Source: Kistimonas sp964291485
GTDB taxonomy: Bacteria > Pseudomonadota > Gammaproteobacteria > Pseudomonadales > Endozoicomonadaceae
Assembly: GCA_964291485.2 (NCBI GenBank)
Contig: OZ220224.1
Coordinates: 3,596,001 to 3,660,000, forward strand
Reading direction: 5' to 3'
DNA: 64,000 bases
The translations under genes and the position numbers were made by a program. Each line of letters starts with the position of its first letter. Position 1 is the stretch's first letter. The notes under the pieces are model-generated. The model was not told the DNA's origin and did not search any database. It saw only the letters and a list, made by a program, of their open reading frames with translations. Shown here one piece after another: positions 1 through 8,176 of this stretch.

Positions 1-2
1 CG

Positions 3-659
3 GATCTGGCCATTGAGTCCATTGTTCTGGCGTCTATCTGTTTGACATTGCTGATTGCCTTCAACCGCTTCGGGGTATCCAAACTTGGGCCCTATATTGT
101 TGTTGGTGTCATCATGTGGGCCTGTGTACTGAAGTCCGGTGTCCACGCCACACTGGCGGGTGTTGCCCTGGCATTCACTATTCCGATCCAGACCCGGAAC
201 GAATACGGCCGTTCCCTGCTGATCGATCTGGAGCACAAGCTGCACGGCAGCGTGAATTACTGGATACTGCCTATCTTTGCCTTTGCCAACGCCGGTGTCG
301 GTCTGAGTGTTTCCCAGTTCCAGAGCCTGCTGAACCCAAGCCCCTTGGGCGTTATCATCGGCCTGTTTATCGGTAAGCAGCTGGGTGTATTCGGATTTAC
401 CTGGCTGACCATCAAGGCAGGTATTGCCAAATTGCCGACAGGGACCTCTTGGTCTCATATCTATGGCATGTCGATCCTGTGTGGTATCGGTTTCACCATG
501 AGCTTGTTCATTGGAACGCTTGCTTTTGAAGAAACCGGTCCTGAATATTTGATCGCCGACCGTGTGGGCATCCTGGTGGGTTCGTTCCTTTCCGCCATTG
601 TGGGCTATATCGTCCTGCGTTACTTCACGCCCAAGCCCGCCAACAATCAAAGCAGTTAA
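3..659 (+). CDS. nhaA: Na+/H+ antiporter NhaA, C-terminal part (cut by window edge)
   Basis: The reading frame is open from base 3, so this is the 3' part of a longer gene; the TTG at 42 is not a real start. NhaA is an inner-membrane antiporter that exchanges Na+ for H+ in pH and salt homeostasis. The visible part carries family hallmarks: the LKSGVHATLAG segment, the FAFANAGV segment, a GLFIGKQLG helix and the closing LCGIGFTMSLFIGTLAF helix, with several hydrophobic membrane spans between them. The gene ends at a TAA and is followed by a strong hairpin at 672-700, so it appears to be transcribed separately from hemH. The family assignment is secure; the N-terminal half cannot be judged. Confidence 0.93.
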   Translation, partial: DLAIESIVLASICLTLLIAFNRFGVSKLGPYIVVGVIMWACVLKSGVHATLAGVALAFTIPIQTRNEYGRSLLIDLEHKLHGSVNYWILPIFAFANAGVGLSVSQFQSLLNPSPLGVIIGLFIGKQLGVFGFTWLTIKAGIAKLPTGTSWSHIYGMSILCGIGFTMSLFIGTLAFEETGPEYLIADRVGILVGSFLSAIVGYIVLRYFTPKPANNQSS

Positions 660-671
660 TATCCATTCCCT

Positions 672-700
672 ACCTGAAACCGGTTCTACCGGTTTCAGGT
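672..700 (+). terminator. Hairpin after nhaA
   Basis: A perfect 12-bp inverted repeat (ACCTGAAACCGG, loop TTCTA, CCGGTTTCAGGT) lies 12 bases after the nhaA stop. No T-run follows it, so it may stabilise the 3' end rather than act as a classic Rho-independent terminator. Confidence 0.6.
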
Positions 701-733
701 AACACAATAGCTGGCTCAATCCAGCCAACGCCT

Positions 734-739
734 TATAAT
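734..739 (+). promoter_or_regulatory. Candidate -10 box for hemH
   Basis: A perfect TATAAT sits 35 bases before the hemH start. No good -35 box is visible at the usual spacing, so the assignment rests on the -10 match and its position between the nhaA hairpin and hemH. Confidence 0.4.
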
Positions 740-773
740 CCCCACCAACAATAAACTGTCTTCGGAGAGAAGC

Positions 774-1781
774 ATGCAAGGCCGCGCGGTATTACTGGTC
801 AACCTGGGCTCACCCGACTCCCCTGAAGTCAGCGATGTCAGGCGTTATCTCAACGAATTCCTGATGGATAAGTATGTCATCGACCTTCCCTGGCCCCTGC
901 GTCGCCTGATTGTCAGCGCCTTCGTGTTACCGAGCCGGCCCAAACAGTCAGCCGAGGCCTACCAGTCAGTCTGGTTACCAGAAGGCTCTCCTCTGAAAGT
1001 CATCAGTGAAAACGTCAGGGAAAAACTACAGGCTCAAACCGATATCCCGGTTCGACTGGCGATGCGTTATGGCTCCCCCTCTATTGAGCAAGAGCTGTTA
1101 GCACTGGCAAATCAGGAAGACGTTAAAGAAATCCTTCTGTTGCCCATGTATCCGCACTATGCCATGTCCACCGTAAAGACATGCATTGAAGAAGCCCAGC
1201 GGGTCATGCAAAAACATGGCATTCGCAAGACATTAAACATCCACCCGGTTTTCTATAATCACCCGGATTATATTCATGCTCTGGTGGAAAGCGCTCGTCC
1301 GTGGCTGGAACAGGATTATGATCATCTGCTGTTCAGCTATCACGGCGTACCGGAACGGCATATCCGCAAGGATGACACCACCGGCAATCACTGCCTGACC
1401 CCAGACTGCTGCCAGAAACCTTCAGAAGCCCACGCAACCTGTTACCGCCATCAGCTGTATCAGACAACGGCTGAATTTGTACGTGCTGCAGGTATTCCAG
1501 ACAACCGCTATTCCGTTGCCTTTCAATCACGGCTGGGCAAAGCCAAATGGCTGGAACCCTATACCGACAAGACCATTGAGCAACTGGCCCGTCAGGGTGT
1601 GAAGCGACTGCTGGTGATGTGCCCAGCCTTTACGGCGGATTGCCTTGAAACGCTGGAGGAAATTGCCATGCAGGGACAGGAAATCTTCGAGGCTGCCGGT
1701 GGCGAGACATTGACGCTGATTCCCTGCCTGAACGACCATCCGGTCTGGATCAGTACGCTCAAGCAGTGGATTGAAGAGTAA
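774..1781 (+). CDS. hemH: Ferrochelatase
   Basis: Ferrochelatase inserts Fe2+ into protoporphyrin IX in the last step of protoheme synthesis. At 335 aa it has the normal family length. It opens with VLLVNLGSPDSP and has the SYHGVPERH segment whose His190 is the expected metal/porphyrin catalytic residue, plus the FQSRLGKAKWLEPYT motif and the C-terminal LETLEEI acidic motif. The GGAGAG at 764-769 supports the ATG at 774. Between residues 207 and 223 there is a Cys cluster (C207, C212, C213, C223). Related Pseudomonas-type enzymes share this segment, and some bacterial ferrochelatases bind a [2Fe-2S] cluster through internal cysteines; whether this one does is inference. Confidence 0.96.
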   Translation: MQGRAVLLVNLGSPDSPEVSDVRRYLNEFLMDKYVIDLPWPLRRLIVSAFVLPSRPKQSAEAYQSVWLPEGSPLKVISENVREKLQAQTDIPVRLAMRYGSPSIEQELLALANQEDVKEILLLPMYPHYAMSTVKTCIEEAQRVMQKHGIRKTLNIHPVFYNHPDYIHALVESARPWLEQDYDHLLFSYHGVPERHIRKDDTTGNHCLTPDCCQKPSEAHATCYRHQLYQTTAEFVRAAGIPDNRYSVAFQSRLGKAKWLEPYTDKTIEQLARQGVKRLLVMCPAFTADCLETLEEIAMQGQEIFEAAGGETLTLIPCLNDHPVWISTLKQWIEE

Positions 1782-1797
1782 TACAAAAGAATGACGA

Positions 1798-1820
1798 AAC
1801 CGGCTCATCAGGAGCCGGTT
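1798..1820 (-). terminator. Terminator-like hairpin between hemH and the lipoprotein gene
   Basis: Inverted repeat AACCGGCTC / GAGCCGGTT with a 5-base loop. It overlaps the stop codon of the convergent lipoprotein gene and is followed on the minus strand by a T-rich stretch. It probably serves the minus-strand gene and may work in both directions. Confidence 0.5.
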
Positions 1821-2386
1821 GTGCCTCCCAGGAAGTTCAGCAGAGCCTGATCTTCCATCGCACGCGCCAATACCTTATTAATCACAGCGTTCACCATTTC
1901 CGCATTCTGGCTGTCTGATGGCGCCTTGATGGTGCGGTAATGGTCTTCAGAGACATAGCGCCCGGCATAACGACGCCCATCCTTCAAAATTTCAACCCGT
2001 ATGGCGGCTTTCAGGTCAACACCTGAGACATAATCCCCGTACGGCACCGTGTATGACAGCTCATCAATGTAAACCTGCACCTGGGGAACCTCTGTGCTGC
2101 TGACAGGCTCCAATCCCATGGATTGCAGTGCATTATCAAGTGCAACCTTGATGGAGGTGGCAAACTGCTCATCCAGATAAATGAAATTGGTTGTTTTGTA
2201 GATCCCACCCCGGGTACCTAGCTGTGGTGTTGTCCGCTCATCGTAGACTGTGACCGCTACAGGCCCGCTCAGCTGAGCTGTACGCTCTGCGACCTTGATA
2301 TCTGGCGCAACCTCAACCGTCTGAGGGCCCAGGATACAGCCGCCCAAGAGCACAGTCATACTCAGGGGTAATAACCATTTTTTCAT
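1808..2386 (-). CDS. yajG: YajG-type outer-membrane lipoprotein
   Basis: A 192-aa putative lipoprotein. The N-terminus is a short positive stretch, a hydrophobic core and a lipobox ending LLGGC, with Cys17 as the lipid-attachment residue. The mature part resembles the YajG family of uncharacterised lipoproteins (conserved YDER.TPQLGTRGG-like stretch, a C-terminal alpha/beta domain). Function is unknown in the family. It converges with hemH and shares a terminator hairpin with it. The gene symbol is by resemblance only. Confidence 0.75.
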   Translation of the reverse strand: MKKWLLPLSMTVLLGGCILGPQTVEVAPDIKVAERTAQLSGPVAVTVYDERTTPQLGTRGGIYKTTNFIYLDEQFATSIKVALDNALQSMGLEPVSSTEVPQVQVYIDELSYTVPYGDYVSGVDLKAAIRVEILKDGRRYAGRYVSEDHYRTIKAPSDSQNAEMVNAVINKVLARAMEDQALLNFLGGTTGS

Positions 2387-2593
2387 AGACTTTCCTTCAG
2401 TAACTCCATCTTCAGCCTGATTGGAACATGAAATAAAGCGGCGAGCACTCTGTGCAGAAAGGCTGTCACAGGCCGATATGGGCCAATATCGTAAAGCAAT
2501 AAACCTACCACTATCTATAACTACTTACCCATTAACCTGCTATCAACTGATTTATACTTCATTGGAGGGCTTTATTTTATACAGGGACAGAAA

Positions 2594-3187
2594 ATGGGTT
2601 CACGGATTTCTAATTCCTCCACCAAAATTAGTACACCATCGATTAGAGGCATCAGCACCCTCTTGAGAGCGGTGAAAACCAAATGCGGCAGAATGCTAAA
2701 AACAACATCTGTTGACGCAATAATGCCTAAACAGGTTGGGAACCGTGTCGCCTTAAAATCACTAAACGAGAGACAAATCAATACCACATACGAACTCAAT
2801 GCATTAGTACGTCAAAACCAGCAAAAATCAAAACCCTCTGCATTCGATAAACTGGCCTCTGCTGGGCGTGATATTGATTCCAAAAGTGCCAATGCTCTGA
2901 AACATATCAAAGAGCTGGATACTGCACTCCGGAACCAATATTCCCAAAAAAGCATCACACTTGAACAAACATTTCGAATACGCAGTATTATGACAGGAAA
3001 ACTCCTTCTTATTGCCAAAAATCCAGACAAAGTCAGTGAACTGAGCAAACCGCTTGTCACCAAACTGATTGGCCCTGAGCGAGCTAAAGATGTGATCAAG
3101 GCCATGGACAAAACCATTGATGGAAATCTTGAAGCCCGCCTCATAAATCTGAAAATGCCAGATGTTCCCACCCACAAACCCAAATAA
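2594..3187 (+). CDS. Hypothetical protein (197 aa)
   Basis: Not recognised. The product is basic, rich in Lys, Ser and Leu, and predicted mostly helical, with no signal peptide or membrane span. Base composition is visibly more AT-rich than hemH or leuA, like the unknown genes near 30-34 and 39-44 kb, which suggests acquired DNA. A weak AGGGAC lies about 7 bases before the ATG. It sits alone between the lipoprotein gene and the broken tal gene. The overlapping frame at 2421-2666 has no supporting features and is left out. Confidence 0.5.
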   Translation: MGSRISNSSTKISTPSIRGISTLLRAVKTKCGRMLKTTSVDAIMPKQVGNRVALKSLNERQINTTYELNALVRQNQQKSKPSAFDKLASAGRDIDSKSANALKHIKELDTALRNQYSQKSITLEQTFRIRSIMTGKLLLIAKNPDKVSELSKPLVTKLIGPERAKDVIKAMDKTIDGNLEARLINLKMPDVPTHKPK

Positions 3188-3717
3188 TAACTGTCGCTAA
3201 AAATCATAAGGTTCGGAAATAGACAAAAAGATAAAGCATAGGCTGTGAATAACTAAAGTGTAATTCACGATTAAAAACGGGTTAGAAGAACTCTCAATTT
3301 TAATCAGCTAGCAAGCTCTACGCTTCCATCTTCCAATGTTTTTTCCTCAAATAACTGCTTTAACATTCTGATGTCATATGACAATGGGCGATCATCCCCC
3401 AAGAAGGCTGAATGCCTACGCACCCACTGATAAACCATCCGGGAACTCTCACTAAATTGTTCCAGGGAAGCGCCTTCTTTCATTCGCAAATCCATCGCCT
3501 GCACCAGGGCCAGCGCATCAATGGCCAGCAGCTCCCACAATAAGCCAATCAAACTGCGGGCTTTTCTCGCACCAATTGTTCCCATGGGGACAATATCCTG
3601 ATTATCAGCATTGGTTGAGATACTCTGGATTGACGCAGGAATCGCCAGCGTACGCATTTCAGCAAGAATAGCGGAAGAAGTCACCTGAGCCCCCATGAAA
3701 CCACTCTGCAAACCTAG

Positions 3718-4877
3718 GGAACCTGCGATTAAGTCCCCAATAATAAGCTAATCTCCACTCAGCCTTTGCCGGAGATCAGTCATGGACCAACAGCTCAGCT
3801 TTTCTGACGCTGAATTCACTCAAAAGCGTCGCCAGACCCGCAAAGAAATATTCCTTGCCCGTATGGATAAACTGATTCCCTGGCATCGTCTTGAGACAAT
3901 TATTGAACCTCATTACCCCAAACCCGGTAATGGGCGTAGACCGTACCCGTTATCCACCATGCTCCGGATACACTGCCTTCAACAATGGTACAGCCTCAGT
4001 GATCCGGCCATGGAAGATGCCCTTTATGAAATTGCGTCCATGCGATTATTTGCCGGATTGTCTCTGGATAAAGCAATTCCTGATCGCACAACCATTATGA
4101 ACTTTCGACACCTGTTGGAGGCTCACAATCTGGCTCGGGCTATTTTCACGGACGTAAACCAATGGCTGACAGAGTCTGGTATCGTTTTGAAAGAAGGCTC
4201 TCTGGTCGATGCCACGATCATCGAAGCTCCGACATCCACAAAGAATCAGACGGGGCAGCGAGATCCCCAAATGCACCAGACCAGAAAGGGTAACCAGTGG
4301 TATTTCGGAATGAAGGCGCATATTGGTGTCGATGCCCGTACAGGTTTGACTCATAGTCTGGCGACAACAGCCGCCAATGAACATGACCTTAATCAAGCCA
4401 GTAACCTGTTGCACGGTGATGAACAGTTTGTCTTTGCCGATGCCGGCTACAGAGGAGCCGAGAAGCGAAAAGCGCTCAATACAGACGCTGTACAGTGGCA
4501 TATAGCCGAACAACCAGGCAAGTTAAAGAGACTCAGGAAACACCCTCGAATCAATAAAGTCATTTTGAAAACGGAATACCTGAAAGCCAGCATTCGAGCC
4601 AAGGTGGAACATCCCTTCAGAATCATCAAATGCCAGTTTGGATTTATCAAAGCCCGTTATCGGGGACTTCGGAAAAATGATGGCAAACTGGCGATGTTAT
4701 TCGCTCTGGCAAACATGGTTAGACTGGACCAAATGATCCGGGCACAGGGTTAATGTATCCGAAAGCCGGACAACCGGCTTCAATGGTAAGAAACTGAGTA
4801 ATTTTCAGGCTGGATAATAGTGAATTAATGACTTTTCATTCACTGTGTTTCTTTAACGTCACTTGCTCGCAGGTTCC
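3718..4877 (+). mobile_element. IS5-family insertion sequence, copy 1 (1160 bp)
   Basis: The ends form imperfect inverted repeats, GGAACCTGCGATTAAGT on the left and GGAACCTGCGAGCAAGT on the right (read inwards), with 2 mismatches in 17. The element is flanked by a 4-bp duplication CTAG (3714-3717 and 4878-4881), which fits the YTAR target known for IS5. It carries one transposase gene and a hairpin (4761-4781) just after it. It lies inside tal in the opposite orientation. A second copy at 44331-45490 has the same length and ends and encodes an identical transposase. Confidence 0.95.
3782..4753 (+). CDS. IS5-family transposase
   Basis: A 323-aa DDE transposase closely resembling that of E. 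coli IS5. Shared stretches include KRRQTRKEIFLARM near the N-terminus, PYPLSTMLRIHCLQQWY, the first catalytic Asp in LVDATIIEAP, a second in FADAGYRGAEKR, and the VEHPFRIIKCQFGF region with the catalytic Glu. It is full length with no frameshift, so the copy is probably active or recently so. The protein is identical to that of the copy at 44455-45426. Confidence 0.96.
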   Translation: MDQQLSFSDAEFTQKRRQTRKEIFLARMDKLIPWHRLETIIEPHYPKPGNGRRPYPLSTMLRIHCLQQWYSLSDPAMEDALYEIASMRLFAGLSLDKAIPDRTTIMNFRHLLEAHNLARAIFTDVNQWLTESGIVLKEGSLVDATIIEAPTSTKNQTGQRDPQMHQTRKGNQWYFGMKAHIGVDARTGLTHSLATTAANEHDLNQASNLLHGDEQFVFADAGYRGAEKRKALNTDAVQWHIAEQPGKLKRLRKHPRINKVILKTEYLKASIRAKVEHPFRIIKCQFGFIKARYRGLRKNDGKLAMLFALANMVRLDQMIRAQG

Positions 4878-6065
4878 CTAGGCGTTCCGGCTGCAGCATC
4901 GGCGGCAATCCTGATGACTTACTCACATCCACCAGCCTCGCTATTTTACGCTCACAGTGGTTGGCCAAGGTAATTACGGCCTGCGCGAGACTGTCTGAGA
5001 CAAAAGCAACATGCTGTCCAAAAAAATTCCCCGCCTGAATCACCAGCGCTTCGTCAGGAAATAGTAGCGGGTTATCTGTTACAGCATTCAGCTCGCGCTC
5101 AACGACCGTATTGTGATGAATCAACACATCATGAACCGCGCCATATAGCTGCGGAATGCAACGGATAGAATAAGGATTCTGCAACAGAGGTTGTCCCTGA
5201 AAGACACCACCTTCAGGATCACAATGATCGGGAAGGCGGCTGGCGGAAGTATATTCACGCGTCAATAAACAGGAACTGTCGAGCCATTCATTGAGTCGCT
5301 CATGGACGTATAACTGCCCCGGATGCTGGCGCACACGGGCAACCCGATGATCAAACGCCTCGGCTTTGCCAAAAAAAACCTCGCTGTATAACAACCCCAG
5401 ACGCAGTCCCAAATGAAACTGTCGACCAACATCCCAGCCGTTCAGCGCGGCAATCCCGGTCATGGCGGATGTCCCGTTGACCAGCGCCAGTCCCTCTTTC
5501 GCGCCGAGGATCACAGGCTCCAGCCCCTGCTCTTCCAGAAGCGGCATCGCGGGTTGCTCTTGCCCATCTACCAGGAAAGCCCCCTGCCCGGTATAAGCCC
5601 CGGTGAGATGCGCCAACGGAGTGAGATCACCACTGGCGCCGACCGTCCCCCGGGACGGCACAGCCGGAATCAATCCTGTGGAAAATAAATGAATCAATCG
5701 ATCCAACGTTACCGAAGAAATACCAGAATGCCCTTGGCATAAGGAATGAAGTCTTGCCAGGAAAATAGCCCTCACCTCAGTCTCCGCAAGCAGCGGGCCG
5801 GTGCCTGTCATCAGGTGGGCGATCAGGTTCGCTTGCAGTTCTCGGGTACAGGCTGGATCGATATAGCAGTTGGCCAAAGGACCAAACCCGGTAGTAATGC
5901 CATAAACCAGGCGTCGGCTGACACTGATATCGTGAACAAACTGATCAGCCCGTTCGATGCGTTCACGCGCCTGAGTTCCCAGACGGGGGGCTGATTTCCC
6001 AATGGCCATTCTGGCCAGACAGTCAAGGGTCAGGGCTTCGTTTCCCATCTCATGACTTTGTGTCT

Positions 6066-7310
6066 CTATGCCTTCCAATCCTTAGGCTTCCCCATCGCAT
6101 TGCGTGGCAATTGTTCACCGATCCGAATCCGTGCCGGTGTTTCACATTCAGTCAACGTGTCAGCCATCCAGGCTTTGAGATCATTGAGAAAGCGCTGTTC
6201 ATCAAATGTATTTTCGCCTGCCGTTTCATGCTCAAGTACCAGGAACGCCTTGAGTCGATGCCCTTCCCCGGGAGTCATGGCACGAATAGCACAATCCCTG
6301 ATACCGGGATAATTCCGCATCATCTCCCGGATTCTGGCCAGATTCACATTCACCCCACCCACCTGAACCACGGCATCTTTTCTGCCCAGCACAAGGAATT
6401 TTTGATCATCTATCCATTGCAACTGATCCTGAAGAGCGAATACGCGAGGATCACTACTGCATAACAGGTCTTCATCAAGCGTTTTTTTCTGCAGCATACC
6501 GTCCTTGTTAACACCAGCCTGCCAGTGTGCCATCAACTGAAAAGGTGCCTGCCCTGAAAAACGAAAACCGATCCCACCCGTTTCGGTAGATCCATAAACT
6601 TCAACACAGTTTTTCACTGATGCTGAATCCATCTGTTCCCACAAGGACTGAGGCATAGGCGCAGAAGAACTGACGATGGTTCCAGCACGCATGGTATTCG
6701 ATTGGTTATCCAGCATGAGCGACACGTGATCAGGAAAGCTGATGACAGCGTCATCCGGCGCCAGAGGTTTAATGACAGGCTGCAGATGATGATCACTAAA
6801 TGCCGCTTTACGACAAACGGGCAGCAGAAACCCGAACAGAAATCCGTAAATATGATGCAGTGGCACATACCCGTGAAACCGGGCTACCGATGGAAGAAAT
6901 TGATCAATAGACTCAATTTCCTGTAGTAACGATGCGAGACTATGAGAAGAAGAGGTACGAATATGGGTGGAGCCTGAGCTGTAAAACTGTATTTTACTCA
7001 CGCCCTGCGCCCAGGCATCCTGAATAATCGCTGCCCAGTCCGCAAAACGCCGGCGGGCCAGCAGGTAATCTTCCGTGCCTGCTTCGTGCAAATGAAACAT
7101 CTGGTTAACACGGCTGGCGATGGCTACAAGGTCCAGAGAATCGATGCCAATGCCATTCCGGTCAATCGTCGTATCCAGCGACCACGAGCCAGCCTGTGCC
7201 TTGATCTCCCAGCTGTCACTATGCTCCGACAGGTGTGCCACTATCAGGCTTCTGAGAACGAAAAAAAGGTGCTCTTGCGAAACACCTTTTATCCAGCGCT
7301 GCCAATCCAT
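6066..7310 (-). CDS. pcl: p-Coumaroyl-CoA ligase-like AMP-forming enzyme of the PYP operon
   Basis: A 414-aa member of the adenylate-forming enzymes, shorter than typical 4-coumarate:CoA ligases (about 540 aa), as in other PYP gene clusters. Expected to activate p-coumarate to its CoA thioester for loading on PYP Cys69. Visible motifs: a P-loop-like FYSSGSTHIR (near 108-117, lacking the usual Lys), VEVYGSTETGG, LGRKDAVVQVGG, and the C-terminal Lys motif NAMGKPKDW. Residues 48-73 resemble an acyl-carrier attachment helix, with Ser58 in GIDSLDLVAIASRV. One base separates it from pyp, and it overlaps tal. The function is inferred mainly from family motifs and operon context. Confidence 0.82.
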   Translation of the reverse strand: MDWQRWIKGVSQEHLFFVLRSLIVAHLSEHSDSWEIKAQAGSWSLDTTIDRNGIGIDSLDLVAIASRVNQMFHLHEAGTEDYLLARRRFADWAAIIQDAWAQGVSKIQFYSSGSTHIRTSSSHSLASLLQEIESIDQFLPSVARFHGYVPLHHIYGFLFGFLLPVCRKAAFSDHHLQPVIKPLAPDDAVISFPDHVSLMLDNQSNTMRAGTIVSSSAPMPQSLWEQMDSASVKNCVEVYGSTETGGIGFRFSGQAPFQLMAHWQAGVNKDGMLQKKTLDEDLLCSSDPRVFALQDQLQWIDDQKFLVLGRKDAVVQVGGVNVNLARIREMMRNYPGIRDCAIRAMTPGEGHRLKAFLVLEHETAGENTFDEQRFLNDLKAWMADTLTECETPARIRIGEQLPRNAMGKPKDWKA

Positions 7311-7311
7311 C

Positions 7312-7692
7312 TTACAGACGTTTCACAAAGATCCAGAAGGTGCCGTCATTCACGACGCTGTTTTTCATGTGTACCTGCACACGGGTTGGGGCCATATTGT
7401 AATCGAACGTATATTCGAACAAGGCATTCAGCGCCCCTGCGCTGACCCCCTCATCAAACATCCCTTTAAAAGCGGTCGAATTCGTACAAGGCGCCACCTC
7501 CGTAAAGAAATTTTTGCCCAACACCTCTTCAGGGCTTCTGCCAGTAATATCACCTTCGGCGGCGTTATACATCAACACCTTACCCTCTGCGTTGAGCTGC
7601 ACTGCACCGAATGCAAGGTCATCAATCTCATGCTCTGACATTCTTGACAGCATATTGTTGAGGTCCTTGTCATTGAACGAGATTTTTTCCAT
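7312..7692 (-). CDS. pyp: Photoactive yellow protein
   Basis: A 126-aa PAS-fold blue-light sensor closely resembling Halorhodospira halophila PYP. It binds p-coumaric acid as a thioester at Cys69 (VAPCT) and cycles by trans-cis isomerisation. All pocket residues are present with the same numbering: Tyr42, Glu46, Thr50 and Arg52 (in MYNAAEGDITGR), Pro68, Cys69, and the FEYTFDY segment with Tyr94 and Phe96. Relative to H. halophila PYP there is one extra residue near position 115. A good GGAGAG-type ribosome site precedes the ATG. It is first in the operon pyp-pcl-tal; a TTGACG on the minus strand (7785-7780) is a possible -35 box. No obvious output partner gene is adjacent. Confidence 0.96.
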   Translation of the reverse strand: MEKISFNDKDLNNMLSRMSEHEIDDLAFGAVQLNAEGKVLMYNAAEGDITGRSPEEVLGKNFFTEVAPCTNSTAFKGMFDEGVSAGALNALFEYTFDYNMAPTRVQVHMKNSVVNDGTFWIFVKRL

Positions 7693-8176
7693 AACAGCGC
7701 TCTCCTGCCCTAATGGGTAATGATTTAAGTACTTGGCCTGCGGGGATAAATGATCAATAGATAACTAACTATTTATTCGCGTCAAAACTCCAAACCTTTA
7801 ATCAACACCTTGCCCAATTGAGCGTTCTTACAGACAGCCCGTAGATATGCTCCTCATCAATACGCGGATACAACGTTTTAAAGACAAGGAACGCATCCTG
7901 CTTGGAAATAAACACAAGGGACGTTATATTACGCCAAACAGCCATCAACATACGTAGATAACACTAATGGCATTACCAAGGCACAACAATCCACCCACGG
8001 GGATCAGTAAAAAAACCTTCTTCGCTCCCGCACGCCTACTCCTTCTACTGCCTTAGGGCAGCATAATTTTCTTCACCCCGGCCACGCTGAGGCGCATCCA
8101 GAAGCATCGGACGCCTTAAACAGCACACAACACAGACCCGTATTCCAAATTCCAATAATTGTCTGGAGTGTTTGCG
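7693..8176 (+). other. Divergent intergenic region between pyp and leuA
   Basis: This 484-bp gap must hold the promoter of the pyp operon on the minus strand and that of leuA on the plus strand. It is AT-rich near pyp. On the plus side it carries a possible Leu-rich leader peptide (7967-8056). A small hairpin CTGCC-TTAG-GGCAG (8048-8061) overlaps its stop and is followed by a T-rich stretch. A GGAG at 8165-8168 precedes the leuA ATG. Confidence 0.5.
7967..8056 (+). CDS. Possible leu leader peptide (29 codons, five consecutive Leu)
   Basis: A short open frame starting at an ATG and ending ARG-LEU-LEU-LEU-LEU-LEU-PRO-stop. The Leu codons are CTA CTC CTT CTA CTG at 8036-8050, just before the TAG at 8054-8056. 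This is the arrangement expected for ribosome-mediated attenuation of a leucine biosynthetic gene, and leuA starts 120 bases downstream. A CTGCC/GGCAG hairpin with a T-rich tail overlaps the stop. No clear ribosome site precedes the ATG and I could not work out a full terminator/antiterminator pair, so this is a candidate. Confidence 0.45.
   Translation: MALPRHNNPPTGISKKTFFAPARLLLLLP

Larger units (their letters stand above)
3304..6078 (-). pseudogene. tal: Tyrosine ammonia-lyase gene split by an IS5-type insertion
   Basis: The enzyme would turn L-tyrosine into p-coumarate, the PYP chromophore precursor. The 5' part (4882-6078) holds residues up to QPERLG. It includes Tyr60 (YGITTGFG) and the Ala148-Ser149-Gly150 triad in GTVGASGDLTPLAH that cyclises to the MIO cofactor. 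His88 aligns with the His of Rhodobacter TAL that selects Tyr over Phe. The 3' part (3304-3713) resumes at LQSGFMGAQVTSSA and includes the STNADNQDIVPMG motif. Removing the IS and one CTAG copy rejoins QPERLG-LQSGFMGAQ in frame, giving about 550 aa. The start overlaps the pcl end by 13 bases, suggesting translational coupling. As it stands, the product lacks its C-terminal quarter and should be inactive. Confidence 0.93.

Noticed and set aside
2421..2666. An 81-aa open frame before the 197-aa gene
   Set aside because: No ribosome site, no domain, and it overlaps the better-supported frame at 2594.
3304..3711. A stand-alone 135-aa gene on the minus strand
   Set aside because: It is the C-terminal end of tal, cut off by the IS; joining across the IS restores the family sequence.
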